Shown: positions 18,295 to 27,389, counted from the first letter of the stretch. The stretch: DNA of 64,000 nucleotides from Woeseia sp037968755 (GCA_037968755.1 JBBKWB010000056.1:1-64000); one strand, 5' to 3'. The notes: generated from the sequence alone by a model not told the origin. A program made the numbers and translations.

Positions 18295-20580
18295 TTACTG
18301 AAAGCGATATTCGACAGTGGCCGTAACGGTCAATGGATTGCCGTAGAACGCGGTGATGCTGCTCTCAAGGCCAAGACTCGGGAAGTAGTATCCGGCGACC
18401 TTGTACTCCTCGTCAGTCAGGTTCTTGCCGTGCAGACCTGCACGCCAGCGACCGTCATCGTCTTCCCAGACTGCACTCAGGTCCCATAGGGTGAAGGCTT
18501 CCTGATCGAGTTCCGGGGTCGGAGTTTCGAACTGGCTGGTGTCGTCCCGGTAGGAGAGTGACGTGATGATGGCGAAAGTGCCTGGCATAGAGAACAACGA
18601 TAATGGCGTTTCATAGGTCAGCATGCTGCTCGCAGTGACTTCCGGCGTGTTCTGGAATACGCGCTGGTCCGCGACATCCACACCGAAGGCATCGATAAAC
18701 TCGTTGAATTCTGCGTCGAGGTAACCGAGCGACCAACCCAACTGAAAGTTATCATTCAGTTGCGCAAGTCCTTCGAGCTCGATTCCTTTCATGTCAGCGT
18801 CACCAGCGTTCGAGGTAATCCCGACGAACGTATCCTGAGTGCCGTCATTATCAGTGTCGAGTCCTACGGAGCCCGGGATCTGAATGTCCGTGTAATCGGC
18901 GTAGATGAAAGCAATACTGGTCGAAACGCGGTTGTCGAGCCAGGTCGATTTCAGTCCGAATTCGTAGGAGTTAACGAACTCAGGCTCAAACAGCATGAAT
19001 TCGAAAACGTCTACGCTGTCGATATCGCCGTCGCCGTCAACGTCCGGCGCACCGCTGGTCTGGCCGCGCGGGTCGAAGCTGCCGCCTTTAAAACCTTCGC
19101 TGTAGGTGAAATACAAATTCTGTTCGTCGTTTGGTTTCCAGCTGATCGATGCGCGTGGCGTGAATTCACCGAATTTCTTGCTACCGCGAAAATCAGACGT
19201 CGTTGCAATCACGGTAGGCGTGTTACCACCAAAGGTTGTGCCGCCAATAAAGGTACGGCGCAATACTCGTGAATCGCGCTCGTCAGAAGTGTAACGACCA
19301 CCCACCGCAATACTAACCTCGTCATTCAGGTCATAGGTGAAATCGGCGAATACAGACCAGCTATCGGTCAATACGTTACCCAGCGTATTAGCGTTGAGAC
19401 CTGGCAAACTGAGCAGGTCGCCGGTGGTGCCGAGGATTACATCAAACATGGTGAATGCGCTGGCGTCGAGATAGTAGAAACCAACAAGGCCATTCACGCG
19501 TTCGCCGGTGTAAATCAGCTGCAGCTCTTCTGAGAATTGTTCGTTGTCGTAAACGGCCGGCACGTCCAGGTCAGCACCCGGCAGGCTATCGAAGTCGATA
19601 GGTGTATGCGATACGTCATCGCGGTAGGAGAGAACATTTTTCAGCGTGAAGTGCTCATTTATCTCCAGCTCGGTTACCAGGGCGCCACCAAGTGATTCGA
19701 CTTCTTGCGTCGGCAGGTTCAAGCCGGATCGGGTGTCGAAAACGTCGCTGAGGATCGGTGCGCCAGTCAGGTTGCCGACCGTCAAACGGTGACCCTGACG
19801 AGGGTCGGATTTGTCGTTGATCAGGTCACCGGTCAGGCGGAATGAAAGTTTGTCTGTTGCTTCCCATTCGGCACTTATCCGGGCGCCGAACAGATCCTTT
19901 TGGTAGTTATCAATTCCGTTCAGGTTGAGGTTGTCGCCGAAGCCATCGCGAGTCAGTTTCGCTATGGAGCCACCAATTCGAAAATTATCGGTCACGGGTG
20001 TTGAGGCCGTGATGACGGCATCAAGCTGATTGTAGGAGCCAACCGACAAGCGCACTTTTGTTTCTGCCTCGTCGCTAAGACGACTGGTCACGTACTTGAT
20101 CGCGCCACCAATAGTATTGCGACCGTACAGCGTGCCCTGTGGTCCGCGTAATATTTCGATGCGTTCAACATCATAAATATCGAGGACCGCGGCCTGCGGA
20201 CGATTCAGGTAGACGTCGTCAATGTACAGGCCCACACCTGCTTCAAAGCCGGCCACCGGGTCCTGCTGTCCCACGCCGCGAATGAACGCGGTCAGTGTTG
20301 TATTGGTGCCGCGCGACACTTCCAGGGTCACGTTAGGGCTGGATTTCGCGACCTCGATAATGTCCAGGGCACCCATACGCTCGAGCTGCTCACCACTGAA
20401 GGCGGTGATGGACAACGGCACATCTTTAAGCGATTCCTCGCGACGGCGCGCGGTCACCACGACTTCGTCCAGGACACGGGCACCCGGTTCCTGGGCGCTG
20501 GCTGGCTGTGGCAAAGCGGCTGCTGACAGCAGGGCAATAAATGGCAGGCAAAACGTGCGCCGGGCTGGTGCGATGATCAT
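18295..20580 (-). CDS. TonB-dependent receptor of the PHA/ester locus
   Basis: A 761-residue outer-membrane active transporter. The Sec signal peptide ends at about PASA/QEP, and the TonB-box-like LDEVVVTARRREES and the plug domain follow (YIDDVYLNRPQAAV, VERIEILRGPQGTLYGRNTIGG). A beta-barrel ends in an aromatic-polar terminus (VEYRFQ). Two Asp-rich calcium-loop-like insertions sit in the barrel, at 19009-19044 and 18823-18858. A GAGGA element precedes ATG 20580. Two copies of the TetR-type operator lie 15-56 bases upstream, so the gene is likely repressed by the neighbouring TetR protein. The ligand is unknown; oligomeric esters or fatty compounds fit the context. Confidence 0.92.
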   Translation of the reverse strand: MIIAPARRTFCLPFIALLSAAALPQPASAQEPGARVLDEVVVTARRREESLKDVPLSITAFSGEQLERMGALDIIEVAKSSPNVTLEVSRGTNTTLTAFIRGVGQQDPVAGFEAGVGLYIDDVYLNRPQAAVLDIYDVERIEILRGPQGTLYGRNTIGGAIKYVTSRLSDEAETKVRLSVGSYNQLDAVITASTPVTDNFRIGGSIAKLTRDGFGDNLNLNGIDNYQKDLFGARISAEWEATDKLSFRLTGDLINDKSDPRQGHRLTVGNLTGAPILSDVFDTRSGLNLPTQEVESLGGALVTELEINEHFTLKNVLSYRDDVSHTPIDFDSLPGADLDVPAVYDNEQFSEELQLIYTGERVNGLVGFYYLDASAFTMFDVILGTTGDLLSLPGLNANTLGNVLTDSWSVFADFTYDLNDEVSIAVGGRYTSDERDSRVLRRTFIGGTTFGGNTPTVIATTSDFRGSKKFGEFTPRASISWKPNDEQNLYFTYSEGFKGGSFDPRGQTSGAPDVDGDGDIDSVDVFEFMLFEPEFVNSYEFGLKSTWLDNRVSTSIAFIYADYTDIQIPGSVGLDTDNDGTQDTFVGITSNAGDADMKGIELEGLAQLNDNFQLGWSLGYLDAEFNEFIDAFGVDVADQRVFQNTPEVTASSMLTYETPLSLFSMPGTFAIITSLSYRDDTSQFETPTPELDQEAFTLWDLSAVWEDDDGRWRAGLHGKNLTDEEYKVAGYYFPSLGLESSITAFYGNPLTVTATVEYRFQ

Positions 20581-20594
20581 CGAGAATTCCTCAA

Positions 20595-20610
20595 TTCAAC
20601 GGTTGCTGAA
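20595..20610. promoter_or_regulatory. Operator copy A (imperfect), upstream of TonB receptor
   Basis: TTCAACGGTTGCTGAA matches the locus consensus TTCAAC-N4-GTTGAA except in the right arm. It lies 15 bases upstream of the receptor start, suitable for blocking transcription or translation initiation. Confidence 0.65.
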
Positions 20611-20620
20611 TTGATATTAT

Positions 20621-20636
20621 TTCAACGTTGGTTGAA
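20621..20636. promoter_or_regulatory. Operator copy B, upstream of TonB receptor
   Basis: TTCAACGTTGGTTGAA has perfect six-base arms around GTTG. The same arms recur at 21485-21500 between tetR and the acyl-CoA synthetase gene, which marks it as a binding site for the TetR protein encoded at 20775-21431. Confidence 0.78.
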
Positions 20637-20774
20637 TTACAAGCCGGGATCGCTCGGCCACTGTTTGACTGCCGGAGGCAGGAGTAACGGGATGTCAGCC
20701 GAACGTTTGTCCGGACGGCAGTGCAGATTACGTGCCGTGGTCAGCCATACGCCGCGGGAGCCAGCAGGGCGGCC

Positions 20775-21431
20775 TTAATCAGGCTTGCGGCTGTCGTGAC
20801 ACAGCGCCCGGAAGCCCGCAGCGATGAATTGCGGCATGCGCGAGCTGGTCGCAGCCATGTCGGAGGACAGGCACAGTCCGTTCGACAGGTTATCCAGACG
20901 GCCTGTCTCGGCGAAGGTCAAGGTCAGCGCACCTGAGAGAAAGTGATAACTCCAGTAGAGGTCTTCCTCGCGGCAGCCGGGCAGGGCCAGGCGCAATGCA
21001 TCCAGAAAGCGATTTACCACCGGATCGAAGTAGCGGGTCATCAGCTTGCCGCCCCACTCGGGCGAATTGTTGACCTGTGCCACCAGGGCCATGTAGTCGC
21101 GCCATTCCTCTGGTTTCTCATTGAGGATTTCCAGCATCGGCCGTGTGAAGGCTTCAATAATTTCCTCGATGCTTGGCGGGTCATTAGGATGCCGTTTCTC
21201 AACAGCCTCAAGCGCTGCGAGCCGAAGTTCGTTCAAGGTCTTCGCCCGCCGCAACAACGCCGCATCAAACAGATCACGCTTGGATTTGAAATGGTAATAG
21301 GCAAGCGCGACGTCGGCGCCTGCCCTGGACATGATCTGTCGAACCGTTACGCCATCGAACCCGTGCTTCGCGAACAGGTGTTCGGCGGCATCCAGGATCC
21401 GTTCTTTGGTGGCTTTGGCATTTCGTGGCAT
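20775..21431 (-). CDS. TetR/AcrR-family transcriptional regulator
   Basis: A 218-residue repressor-type regulator. The N-terminal helix-turn-helix is clear (KERILDAAEHLFAKHGFDGV, then VRQIMSRAGADVALAYYHFK); the C-terminal ligand-binding domain resembles the CerR/PsrA-like group, whose members often sense acyl compounds. ATG 21431 (MPRNAKATK) has an AGGA element 8 bases upstream, while the frame is open to 21470. It is transcribed divergently from the acyl-CoA synthetase gene, with two operator copies between them and two more before the TonB receptor. It therefore probably regulates itself, the synthetase-hydrolase-depolymerase operon and the receptor. Confidence 0.9.
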   Translation of the reverse strand: MPRNAKATKERILDAAEHLFAKHGFDGVTVRQIMSRAGADVALAYYHFKSKRDLFDAALLRRAKTLNELRLAALEAVEKRHPNDPPSIEEIIEAFTRPMLEILNEKPEEWRDYMALVAQVNNSPEWGGKLMTRYFDPVVNRFLDALRLALPGCREEDLYWSYHFLSGALTLTFAETGRLDNLSNGLCLSSDMAATSSRMPQFIAAGFRALCHDSRKPD

Positions 21432-21462
21432 GAACAGCATCCTATGAGCTTCCGACTTGCAC

Positions 21463-21478
21463 ATCAACAAGCGTTGAA
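21463..21478. promoter_or_regulatory. Operator copy C, tetR side of divergent promoter region
   Basis: ATCAACAAGCGTTGAA is, apart from its first base, the reverse complement of operator copy D 22 bases away. It lies 31 bases upstream of the tetR start and would serve autoregulation. Confidence 0.75.
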
Positions 21479-21484
21479 ATAAAA

Positions 21485-21500
21485 TTCAACGCTTGTTGAA
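21485..21500. promoter_or_regulatory. Operator copy D, acyl-CoA synthetase side
   Basis: TTCAACGCTTGTTGAA has perfect TTCAAC/GTTGAA arms. It lies 27 bases upstream of the synthetase start codon. Together with copies A-C it defines the consensus. Confidence 0.8.
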
Positions 21501-21527
21501 AAACTTTTCGGGACTCAAGAGTAACGT

Positions 21528-23093
21528 ATGAACTGGTTTCAGGCCGCTACACCATTGCTTCCCGATCTAATCCGCAACAACGCCAATAGCCGGGGCAGCG
21601 TGCCCGCCGTACGATGCGGTGAGCAGATGCTGACCTGGCAGTCGCTGTCTGAGGAGCTCAACCGGGTGTCCAGCGCTTTTGGCGAGCTTGGTCTTCATAA
21701 AGGTGACCGCGTTGCGATCCTGATGCAGAACAGCGTTGAGATGCTGACGGTCATGCTGGGCGCGATCAATGGCGGTTTTGTGGCGGTCCCGTTGAACGTG
21801 TCAGTCGCAGATAAGGGAATCTGCAAGCAGATCAATGACTGCGGCGCAGCCGCGGTAGTGGCGTCGGCAACTCACCTGGACAGGCTGGACGCGATGCGCG
21901 CGGCGCTCCCCGCCAGTATTGGCGAGCGCATGCTGGCGACGTCCGTAGAACGGCCCGGATGGCTGAATCTTACCGAAATTGTCGCGCGCGCCAGCGATGT
22001 GCCGCCGCAGGTTGAACTCTCTGGCGAGGACCCGTGCAACGTAATTTACAGCTCGGGAACGACGGGTTTGCCGAAAGGCATCGTGCACTCCCATGCTTGT
22101 CGCGTGGCGTGGGCTTACGACATGAGTATCGCGCTGCGCTATCACAGTGATGCGGTTACTCTTATCACGCTCGGCCTGTACTCCAACATTACCTGGGTCA
22201 CGATGTTGTCGACCATACTGACAGGCGGCACGATGGTGTTGTTGCCGGCTTATGCTGAGGCGGCCTGCCTGCGCATGATTGAAGAATGTCGAATAACGCA
22301 TGCGGGCATGGTGCCGGTACAGTTTCAGCGACTGCTGGCGCACCCTACTTTTGCCGATTTTGATTTGTCCAGCCTGCACGCGTTGATGTGTTGCGGCTCG
22401 CCATTGCACGCAGAACTAAAGCAAGAGGTGGTTGCGCGAATCCCGGGTGACTTCATCGAGTTGTACGGGCTGACAGAAGGTCTGGTAACGATTCAGTCGC
22501 CAAACGAGGCGGCCCGTAATCCGGAATCGGTCGGCCGTGCATGCCCCGGGCAGGAGTTGCGCATTCTTGGCAGTGATGACCAGCCGGTTGCCGTTGGCAC
22601 GGCTGGCGAAATCGTGGGCTATGGCCGCTTGCTGATGAGCGGCTACCTGAACCGCGATGCAGCGAACGAAGAAGCGACCTGGAAAGACGAGCAGGGACGC
22701 CGTTGGCTGCGCACCGGCGACATCGGACGGCTGGATAAAGATGGCTGTCTCTATCTCGTCGACCGCAAGAAAGACATGATTATTTCTGGTGGTCAGAACA
22801 TTTACCCCGCGGATATTGAGAGCGTGATATCGCAGCACCCGCAGGTTGTCGATGTTGCGGTTGTCGGTGTTCGCAGTGAACAGTGGGGGGAATCACCGCT
22901 GGCCATCGTTACCGGGCAGGGTATCGATACCGCTCTGCTGGTGGAATGGGTAAACGAACGCGTAGGCAAGCAGCAGCGCATCGCAAAGGCGGTAGTGATC
23001 GACGAACTGCCACGTAACCCTAACGGTAAAGTACTAAAGCGCGACCTGCGAGAACGTTTTGCCGATGCCCTGACCACGAAGTCGCCAGCATGA
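21528..23093 (+). CDS. AMP-dependent acyl-CoA synthetase/ligase
   Basis: A 521-residue ANL-superfamily enzyme that activates a carboxylic acid with ATP and CoA. It has the P-loop YSSGTTGLPKGIVHSH, the ELYGLTEG motif, the DRKKDMIISGGQNIYP hinge region and the C-terminal catalytic lysine in NPNGKVLKRDL. Length is typical. It heads an operon with an alpha/beta hydrolase (4-base ATGA overlap) and a PHA-depolymerase lipoprotein (another 4-base overlap). The context suggests a hydroxy- or short/medium-chain fatty acid released from an ester or polyester as substrate; this is inferred. Confidence 0.9.
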   Translation: MNWFQAATPLLPDLIRNNANSRGSVPAVRCGEQMLTWQSLSEELNRVSSAFGELGLHKGDRVAILMQNSVEMLTVMLGAINGGFVAVPLNVSVADKGICKQINDCGAAAVVASATHLDRLDAMRAALPASIGERMLATSVERPGWLNLTEIVARASDVPPQVELSGEDPCNVIYSSGTTGLPKGIVHSHACRVAWAYDMSIALRYHSDAVTLITLGLYSNITWVTMLSTILTGGTMVLLPAYAEAACLRMIEECRITHAGMVPVQFQRLLAHPTFADFDLSSLHALMCCGSPLHAELKQEVVARIPGDFIELYGLTEGLVTIQSPNEAARNPESVGRACPGQELRILGSDDQPVAVGTAGEIVGYGRLLMSGYLNRDAANEEATWKDEQGRRWLRTGDIGRLDKDGCLYLVDRKKDMIISGGQNIYPADIESVISQHPQVVDVAVVGVRSEQWGESPLAIVTGQGIDTALLVEWVNERVGKQQRIAKAVVIDELPRNPNGKVLKRDLRERFADALTTKSPA

Positions 23094-23944
23094 CGGCTTA
23101 CGTTGATGGCCGCTACGAGAGCGAAAACGGCCTGCAGCTTTACTACCGCGATTACGGCAGCAAGAGTGCAGGATTGCCAGTGCTGTGCTTGCCGGGCATT
23201 ACGCGCAACAGTCGCGATTTCGAGGATCTCGCACTGCATCTTGCAGGTCGCCACCCGGTGATCACACCGGATTTCCGGGGCCGTGGCCGGTCAGAGCATG
23301 ATCCGGAATGGCGCAATTATTTTCCGCGAACCTATGTCGATGATGTCTTGCGTTTGTTGAACCAGGTCGGGATACGCCGCGCTGCATTTGTCGGTACGTC
23401 GCTCGGGGGGCTGGTCGCAACAGCATTGGCCGCCGAACATCCTGACCTCGTTGCGGGAATTGTCCTTAACGACATAGGCCCCGAAATAGGTGAGCGCGGC
23501 TTGGCGCGTATCAAAGGATACATCGGACGAGCCCGGCCGGTTGCAAGCTGGAACGAGGCCGTACAGCAACTACGAGAAACGTATGAACTGGCGTGGCCCG
23601 GCTTGTCCGACAGTGACTGGGAATCGCTGGTGCGACGTTCGTATCGGGAAAACAAGCACGGTATACCGGAGCTGGATATGGACCCAATGATTGGTGAGGC
23701 CGCACGGCAAGTTGGCACCGGGCTGGATGATCCCTGGGATTTATTCGATGCATTGCAGCAGACGCCGTTGTTGCTCCTGCAGGGAGAATTGTCCGATATT
23801 CTGACGGATGCCATTGTCGACAAAATGCGCGAACGCAAGCCGGACCTGCTGCATGTGAAAGTCCGGAATCGCGGCCACGTGCCGTTGCTGAATGAGCCGG
23901 ACTGTTTGCCGGTCATCGATGACTTCCTGGACAGACTCGAATGA
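23090..23944 (+). CDS. Alpha/beta hydrolase
   Basis: A 284-residue hydrolase with no signal peptide, so cytoplasmic. It has the oxyanion region LCLPGITRNSRDF, the nucleophile elbow GTSLGG, a late Asp region (LQGELSDILT) and a terminal His in NRGHVPLLNEPD. It resembles the 3-oxoadipate enol-lactonase/esterase group. The start overlaps the preceding stop and its own stop overlaps the next start, both as ATGA, which points to strict co-translation. In this operon it could hydrolyse imported oligomers or lactones to free acids for the CoA ligase. Confidence 0.88.
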   Translation: MTAYVDGRYESENGLQLYYRDYGSKSAGLPVLCLPGITRNSRDFEDLALHLAGRHPVITPDFRGRGRSEHDPEWRNYFPRTYVDDVLRLLNQVGIRRAAFVGTSLGGLVATALAAEHPDLVAGIVLNDIGPEIGERGLARIKGYIGRARPVASWNEAVQQLRETYELAWPGLSDSDWESLVRRSYRENKHGIPELDMDPMIGEAARQVGTGLDDPWDLFDALQQTPLLLLQGELSDILTDAIVDKMRERKPDLLHVKVRNRGHVPLLNEPDCLPVIDDFLDRLE

Positions 23945-24921
23945 GAATGCTGACGCTCGTTGCGATCGTATGCATTGCCGCATCAGCTTGCAGCAAAGAA
24001 TCAGGTGAGTCGTTGCCGCGGCTGGCCGCTGCGAAAAGCATAACGGTTTCCGGCTTGTCTGCAGGGGCCTACATGGCGGGACAATATCACGTGGCCTACT
24101 CGGATACGGTGAGCGGCGCGGCGCTCGTAGCCGGCGGCCCGTGGGCTTGTGCGCAAGGTGATATATCACGTGCATTGAGTGTGTGCATGACCGGGCAGGG
24201 CCTGGAGCTCTCGCAGCTGGTGACGCTTGCCCAACAATCAGCAGCTGCGAACGATATCGCGCCACTTGCTGGGTTAAACGACGACAGCGTGTTTGTTTTT
24301 CACGGCGCGCAAGACGAGGTGGTTACTGAAGCCGTGAGTGATGCGGCAGCAAACTGGTACCGCGCCGTGTCTCCGGATATCTCCCTCGCGATCGAAAACA
24401 CACAGCAGGTCGTGCACGGCTGGCCTACTGAGAATACTGGTACATCTTGTGATCAGTTCGCAGCGCCGTTCGTTTACGCCTGCGACTACGACCTTGCTGG
24501 CGAGCTACTTGAATTTCTTCTTGGCGACCTCGCACCCGCAGCAACCCGTGTCGCGGATCTGCATTCGTTTTCCCAGCTCGAATTCAATGGCGAGGGCCTC
24601 GCAGACAACGGGCTCGTATACGTGCCGAAACGTTGCGAGGAGAAAACCGGCTGCCGCATTCATGTTTTCTTTCACGGCTGCGGACAGTCTGTGGAGCAAG
24701 TCGGGCAGCAGCCTGCGGCATCGTTGGGTTTGTTACGTTGGGCCGAGAGTAACGATCTGATCGTATTATTTCCGCAGGTAGCGGTCAGCCGCATTGCACC
24801 GCTCAATCCGCTTGCCTGTTGGGACTGGTGGGGATACAGCGGACAGGACTACCTGACGACCTCGGCAAACCAGTTAGGTGCAGCGCGAAAAATGGTCGAG
24901 CGATTGCAGGAGAGTCGCTGA
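23941..24921 (+). CDS. PHA/PHB depolymerase-family lipoprotein (type 2 domain order)
   Basis: A 326-residue esterase. The signal peptide ends in lipobox ASAC (Cys17), so it should be anchored to a membrane outside the cytoplasm. The catalytic order is Ser40 (GLSAG), Asp125 (HGAQDEVV), His159 (VVHGW) and then the oxyanion histidine His245 (FFHGCGQS). Having the oxyanion residue after the triad is the arrangement of the type 2 short-chain-length PHA depolymerases. Several Cys pairs could form disulfides. There is no substrate-binding domain, so soluble oligomers or amorphous polymer are likelier targets than crystalline granules. It is the last gene of the TetR-controlled operon. Confidence 0.85.
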   Translation: MRMLTLVAIVCIAASACSKESGESLPRLAAAKSITVSGLSAGAYMAGQYHVAYSDTVSGAALVAGGPWACAQGDISRALSVCMTGQGLELSQLVTLAQQSAAANDIAPLAGLNDDSVFVFHGAQDEVVTEAVSDAAANWYRAVSPDISLAIENTQQVVHGWPTENTGTSCDQFAAPFVYACDYDLAGELLEFLLGDLAPAATRVADLHSFSQLEFNGEGLADNGLVYVPKRCEEKTGCRIHVFFHGCGQSVEQVGQQPAASLGLLRWAESNDLIVLFPQVAVSRIAPLNPLACWDWWGYSGQDYLTTSANQLGAARKMVERLQESR

Positions 24922-24927
24922 ACCGGC

Positions 24928-25575
24928 TTAGTCGACGCTGGCGAGCCCGTTGCGAATCGCGTATTTGACCAAACCCGGGACGTCAAAAATATCGAGCTTT
25001 TGCATTAGCTGGCTGCGATGTGTTTCCACTGTCTTCGCGCTAATCGACAATAGCTCCGCAATATCCCGCGTGCCCTTGCCATCGGCGAGCAGCTGCAGGA
25101 TCTCGCGCTGCCGGGCAGTTAGTGATTGGACGCCGTCACTTTCATTGCTCGCATGCGGCGTGGCTTCGTCGAATACGTCGCTGATGGCCGGACTCAGGTA
25201 CTGACCTCCCGCCGCGACCTTGCGAATAGCCATTTCCAGTTCGCTTGGCGCCATATTCTTCAGCATGTACCCGGATGCGCCACAGCTTAGCGCACGGCGC
25301 ACGTATTCGCCGGTTGCGTGCATCGACAACATGATTATCCGCAGGTCAGGGCGAGCTTCGGAAATTCTGGCTGCTGCATTCAGGCCACCCATTCCTGGCA
25401 TTGCAATGTCCATCAGGAATAATTCAATTTCGGTGTCGCGTGACAGTTCAATTGCTTCTTCGCCGCTGCCGCCTTCCGCAACCACTTCGCAGTGCTCAAG
25501 GCCTTGCAGCAACGCTTTCAGGCCATCGCGAACGATCTGATGGTCATCGATCAAAGCCAACCTGATCTTAGGCAC
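24928..25575 (-). CDS. NarL/FixJ-family response regulator (second pair)
   Basis: A 215-residue regulator with a receiver domain (LIDDHQ near residue 8, phospho-acceptor Asp56 in LFLMDIAMPGMGG) and a LuxR-type DNA-binding domain (LTARQREILQLLADGKGTRDIAELL, then SAKTVETHRSQ). Its start lies inside the end of the kinase gene (8-base overlap), so the two are translationally coupled. Target genes are not visible; the nearest operon, for PHA/ester use, converges on it. Confidence 0.92.
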   Translation of the reverse strand: MPKIRLALIDDHQIVRDGLKALLQGLEHCEVVAEGGSGEEAIELSRDTEIELFLMDIAMPGMGGLNAAARISEARPDLRIIMLSMHATGEYVRRALSCGASGYMLKNMAPSELEMAIRKVAAGGQYLSPAISDVFDEATPHASNESDGVQSLTARQREILQLLADGKGTRDIAELLSISAKTVETHRSQLMQKLDIFDVPGLVKYAIRNGLASVD

Positions 25576-27106
25576 TTTCAGCCCTTATCGTCAGGGGTAG
25601 ATCCGCGCTCAGCCATGTGCCATTCCCTTCGCTAGTACTGATACTTAATTCGCCACCGTTTTGACGAGCACGTTCGTGCATAAACGACAGACCAACGAGT
25701 TTTGCACCAACACTGTATTTCTCTATCTCCGCCTTGTCGAATCCGCAACCATCGTCGATGACTTCGATTCGCAGCATGCTGCTCTTGTTCGACAAGCGGA
25801 CTTCGATCAATCTCGCATCAGAATGTGCAAGTGCATTGTCGACAGCCTCCTGAATGATTCTGTAGGCGACCGTTGTCGTTTCATCGCTAATATTAGCAAG
25901 CTCGCCATTTACCACAAGTTGACAACTTACTCCCTGTGGCTTCTGAACTTGATTCAGATGTGCTTCCAGAGCGGTTTGCAGCCCGAAGTCGTCCAGCGCG
26001 GTCGGCCGCAGGTCCAGCGACATTTTTCGGGTGACCTCGGTCAAGGCGTCAATCTGCTCCATGCTGACGGCAACTGCCTCGTCCTTGTTACTGGCGTTGG
26101 CTACTGCATGCAGGCTCAATTTTATTGCTGTCAACGACTGACCTAATTGGTCGTGAAGCTCATGCGCGAGCTTACCGCGTTCGTCTTCCTGCACTTTGAA
26201 CAGCATCCGGGTCAGTCGCTGCAGAGCCAGTGCGGCGTCTCTTTGATCAGTGGTGTCAAGAAACATGATAGTCGCGCCAATAATATTCTCGTCACTGTCG
26301 CGAATCGGCGCTACGTAGCCGCTGCACCAGCGGGTTTCGCCATTAAAACTCGATATCTGGCTCGCGAAGTCTCTTGTAATCTCGCCAAGTCGCAAGGCTC
26401 TGGCGACCGGACCATCCGCAAGCGGGATGCGATTGCCATCCGGATCCATGACTCGCAACTCGCGTGCGAGCGTGTCCCAGTCGGTAATAAAGTCGGGTAG
26501 TTTCTCGCAGCCAAATTGTTCGAGTGCTGCCGTATTGACGAAGTTAATTCGACGTTCCAGGTCAATTGCGACGACGCTGATCGGGGCATGAGTCATGGCC
26601 TGTTCCATTTGGTAACGGGTGTGGCCAAGTTCTGTACGGGTATTCTCGAGGTGCGTCTTCGTCTCCACGATGTTCTGTTGAAGTTGGGTTCCAACCGCTC
26701 TCAGCTCACTTTCGCGGGCAGCCAGCTCCTGCATCAATTTGCGGCGCACATCGTGTTCGTGACCAAGACTGCCGCCAATTACAATTGCCAACGCAATCGC
26801 GATCGCGACTTGCGGCACGCCGCCTGTCAGGGTCGCCGGCCCGTACCCAATGAGAGCACAATAGATCACGTAAGCCGATACGAATCCGGCGCTTGTAAGT
26901 CCAATTCTTAGCCCGCAAAACGCTCCGGCAAGCGCAACGGTGCCGTATATAACAATAAAAGGCGCCGGTAGTCGTACTCCCGTTAGGCGTGCTGTTTCAA
27001 CCGCAGCAACCGCCGAAACAACCAGTGCAATCAGTACGACGGATCGCCGATGGGGATGTGAGATTTGGATAAGTCCGGACTCTCTGGTCTGTGGATTTGC
27101 TTGCAT
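25568..27106 (-). CDS. Membrane PAS sensor histidine kinase (HisKA_3 type)
   Basis: A 512-residue kinase. Residues 20-115 form several hydrophobic helices, followed by a coiled-coil-like linker (120-170), a PAS domain (about 170-290), a HisKA_3 helix with phospho-acceptor His318 (HELHDQLGQS) and an HATPase_c domain (DDGCGFD, GLSFMHERARQNGG). Start ATG 27106 has AAGG 5 bases ahead. It is the partner of the overlapping NarL-type regulator. The membrane part resembles the DUF4118/KdpD-like helical module without a clear ligand site. Confidence 0.88.
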   Translation of the reverse strand: MQANPQTRESGLIQISHPHRRSVVLIALVVSAVAAVETARLTGVRLPAPFIVIYGTVALAGAFCGLRIGLTSAGFVSAYVIYCALIGYGPATLTGGVPQVAIAIALAIVIGGSLGHEHDVRRKLMQELAARESELRAVGTQLQQNIVETKTHLENTRTELGHTRYQMEQAMTHAPISVVAIDLERRINFVNTAALEQFGCEKLPDFITDWDTLARELRVMDPDGNRIPLADGPVARALRLGEITRDFASQISSFNGETRWCSGYVAPIRDSDENIIGATIMFLDTTDQRDAALALQRLTRMLFKVQEDERGKLAHELHDQLGQSLTAIKLSLHAVANASNKDEAVAVSMEQIDALTEVTRKMSLDLRPTALDDFGLQTALEAHLNQVQKPQGVSCQLVVNGELANISDETTTVAYRIIQEAVDNALAHSDARLIEVRLSNKSSMLRIEVIDDGCGFDKAEIEKYSVGAKLVGLSFMHERARQNGGELSISTSEGNGTWLSADLPLTIRAESA

Positions 27107-27389
27107 AATACCTTTGTTTTATCTCGCGGGCTGGGCGCGGAACCATGCTTGCCAGCATAGTGTGCCCAAGTAGGCTTTATCCGGGAATTCTTCATATTCA
27201 GAATGCGCATTACCGCCTGCACGGTATCGGGTTCCTAAACCGGGCGGGCAAAGCGATTGCTGCGCGCTCGCCGGGACTCTGCCCGCCCCGGCGCAGGTCG
27301 CCGGTGGTTCGCCTGTAACTGATGCAGCATTTTGCGAAATCGGTTAACGTTTGACGAAACCTCGTCACGTCGCTACCGGGAAGGCAATC

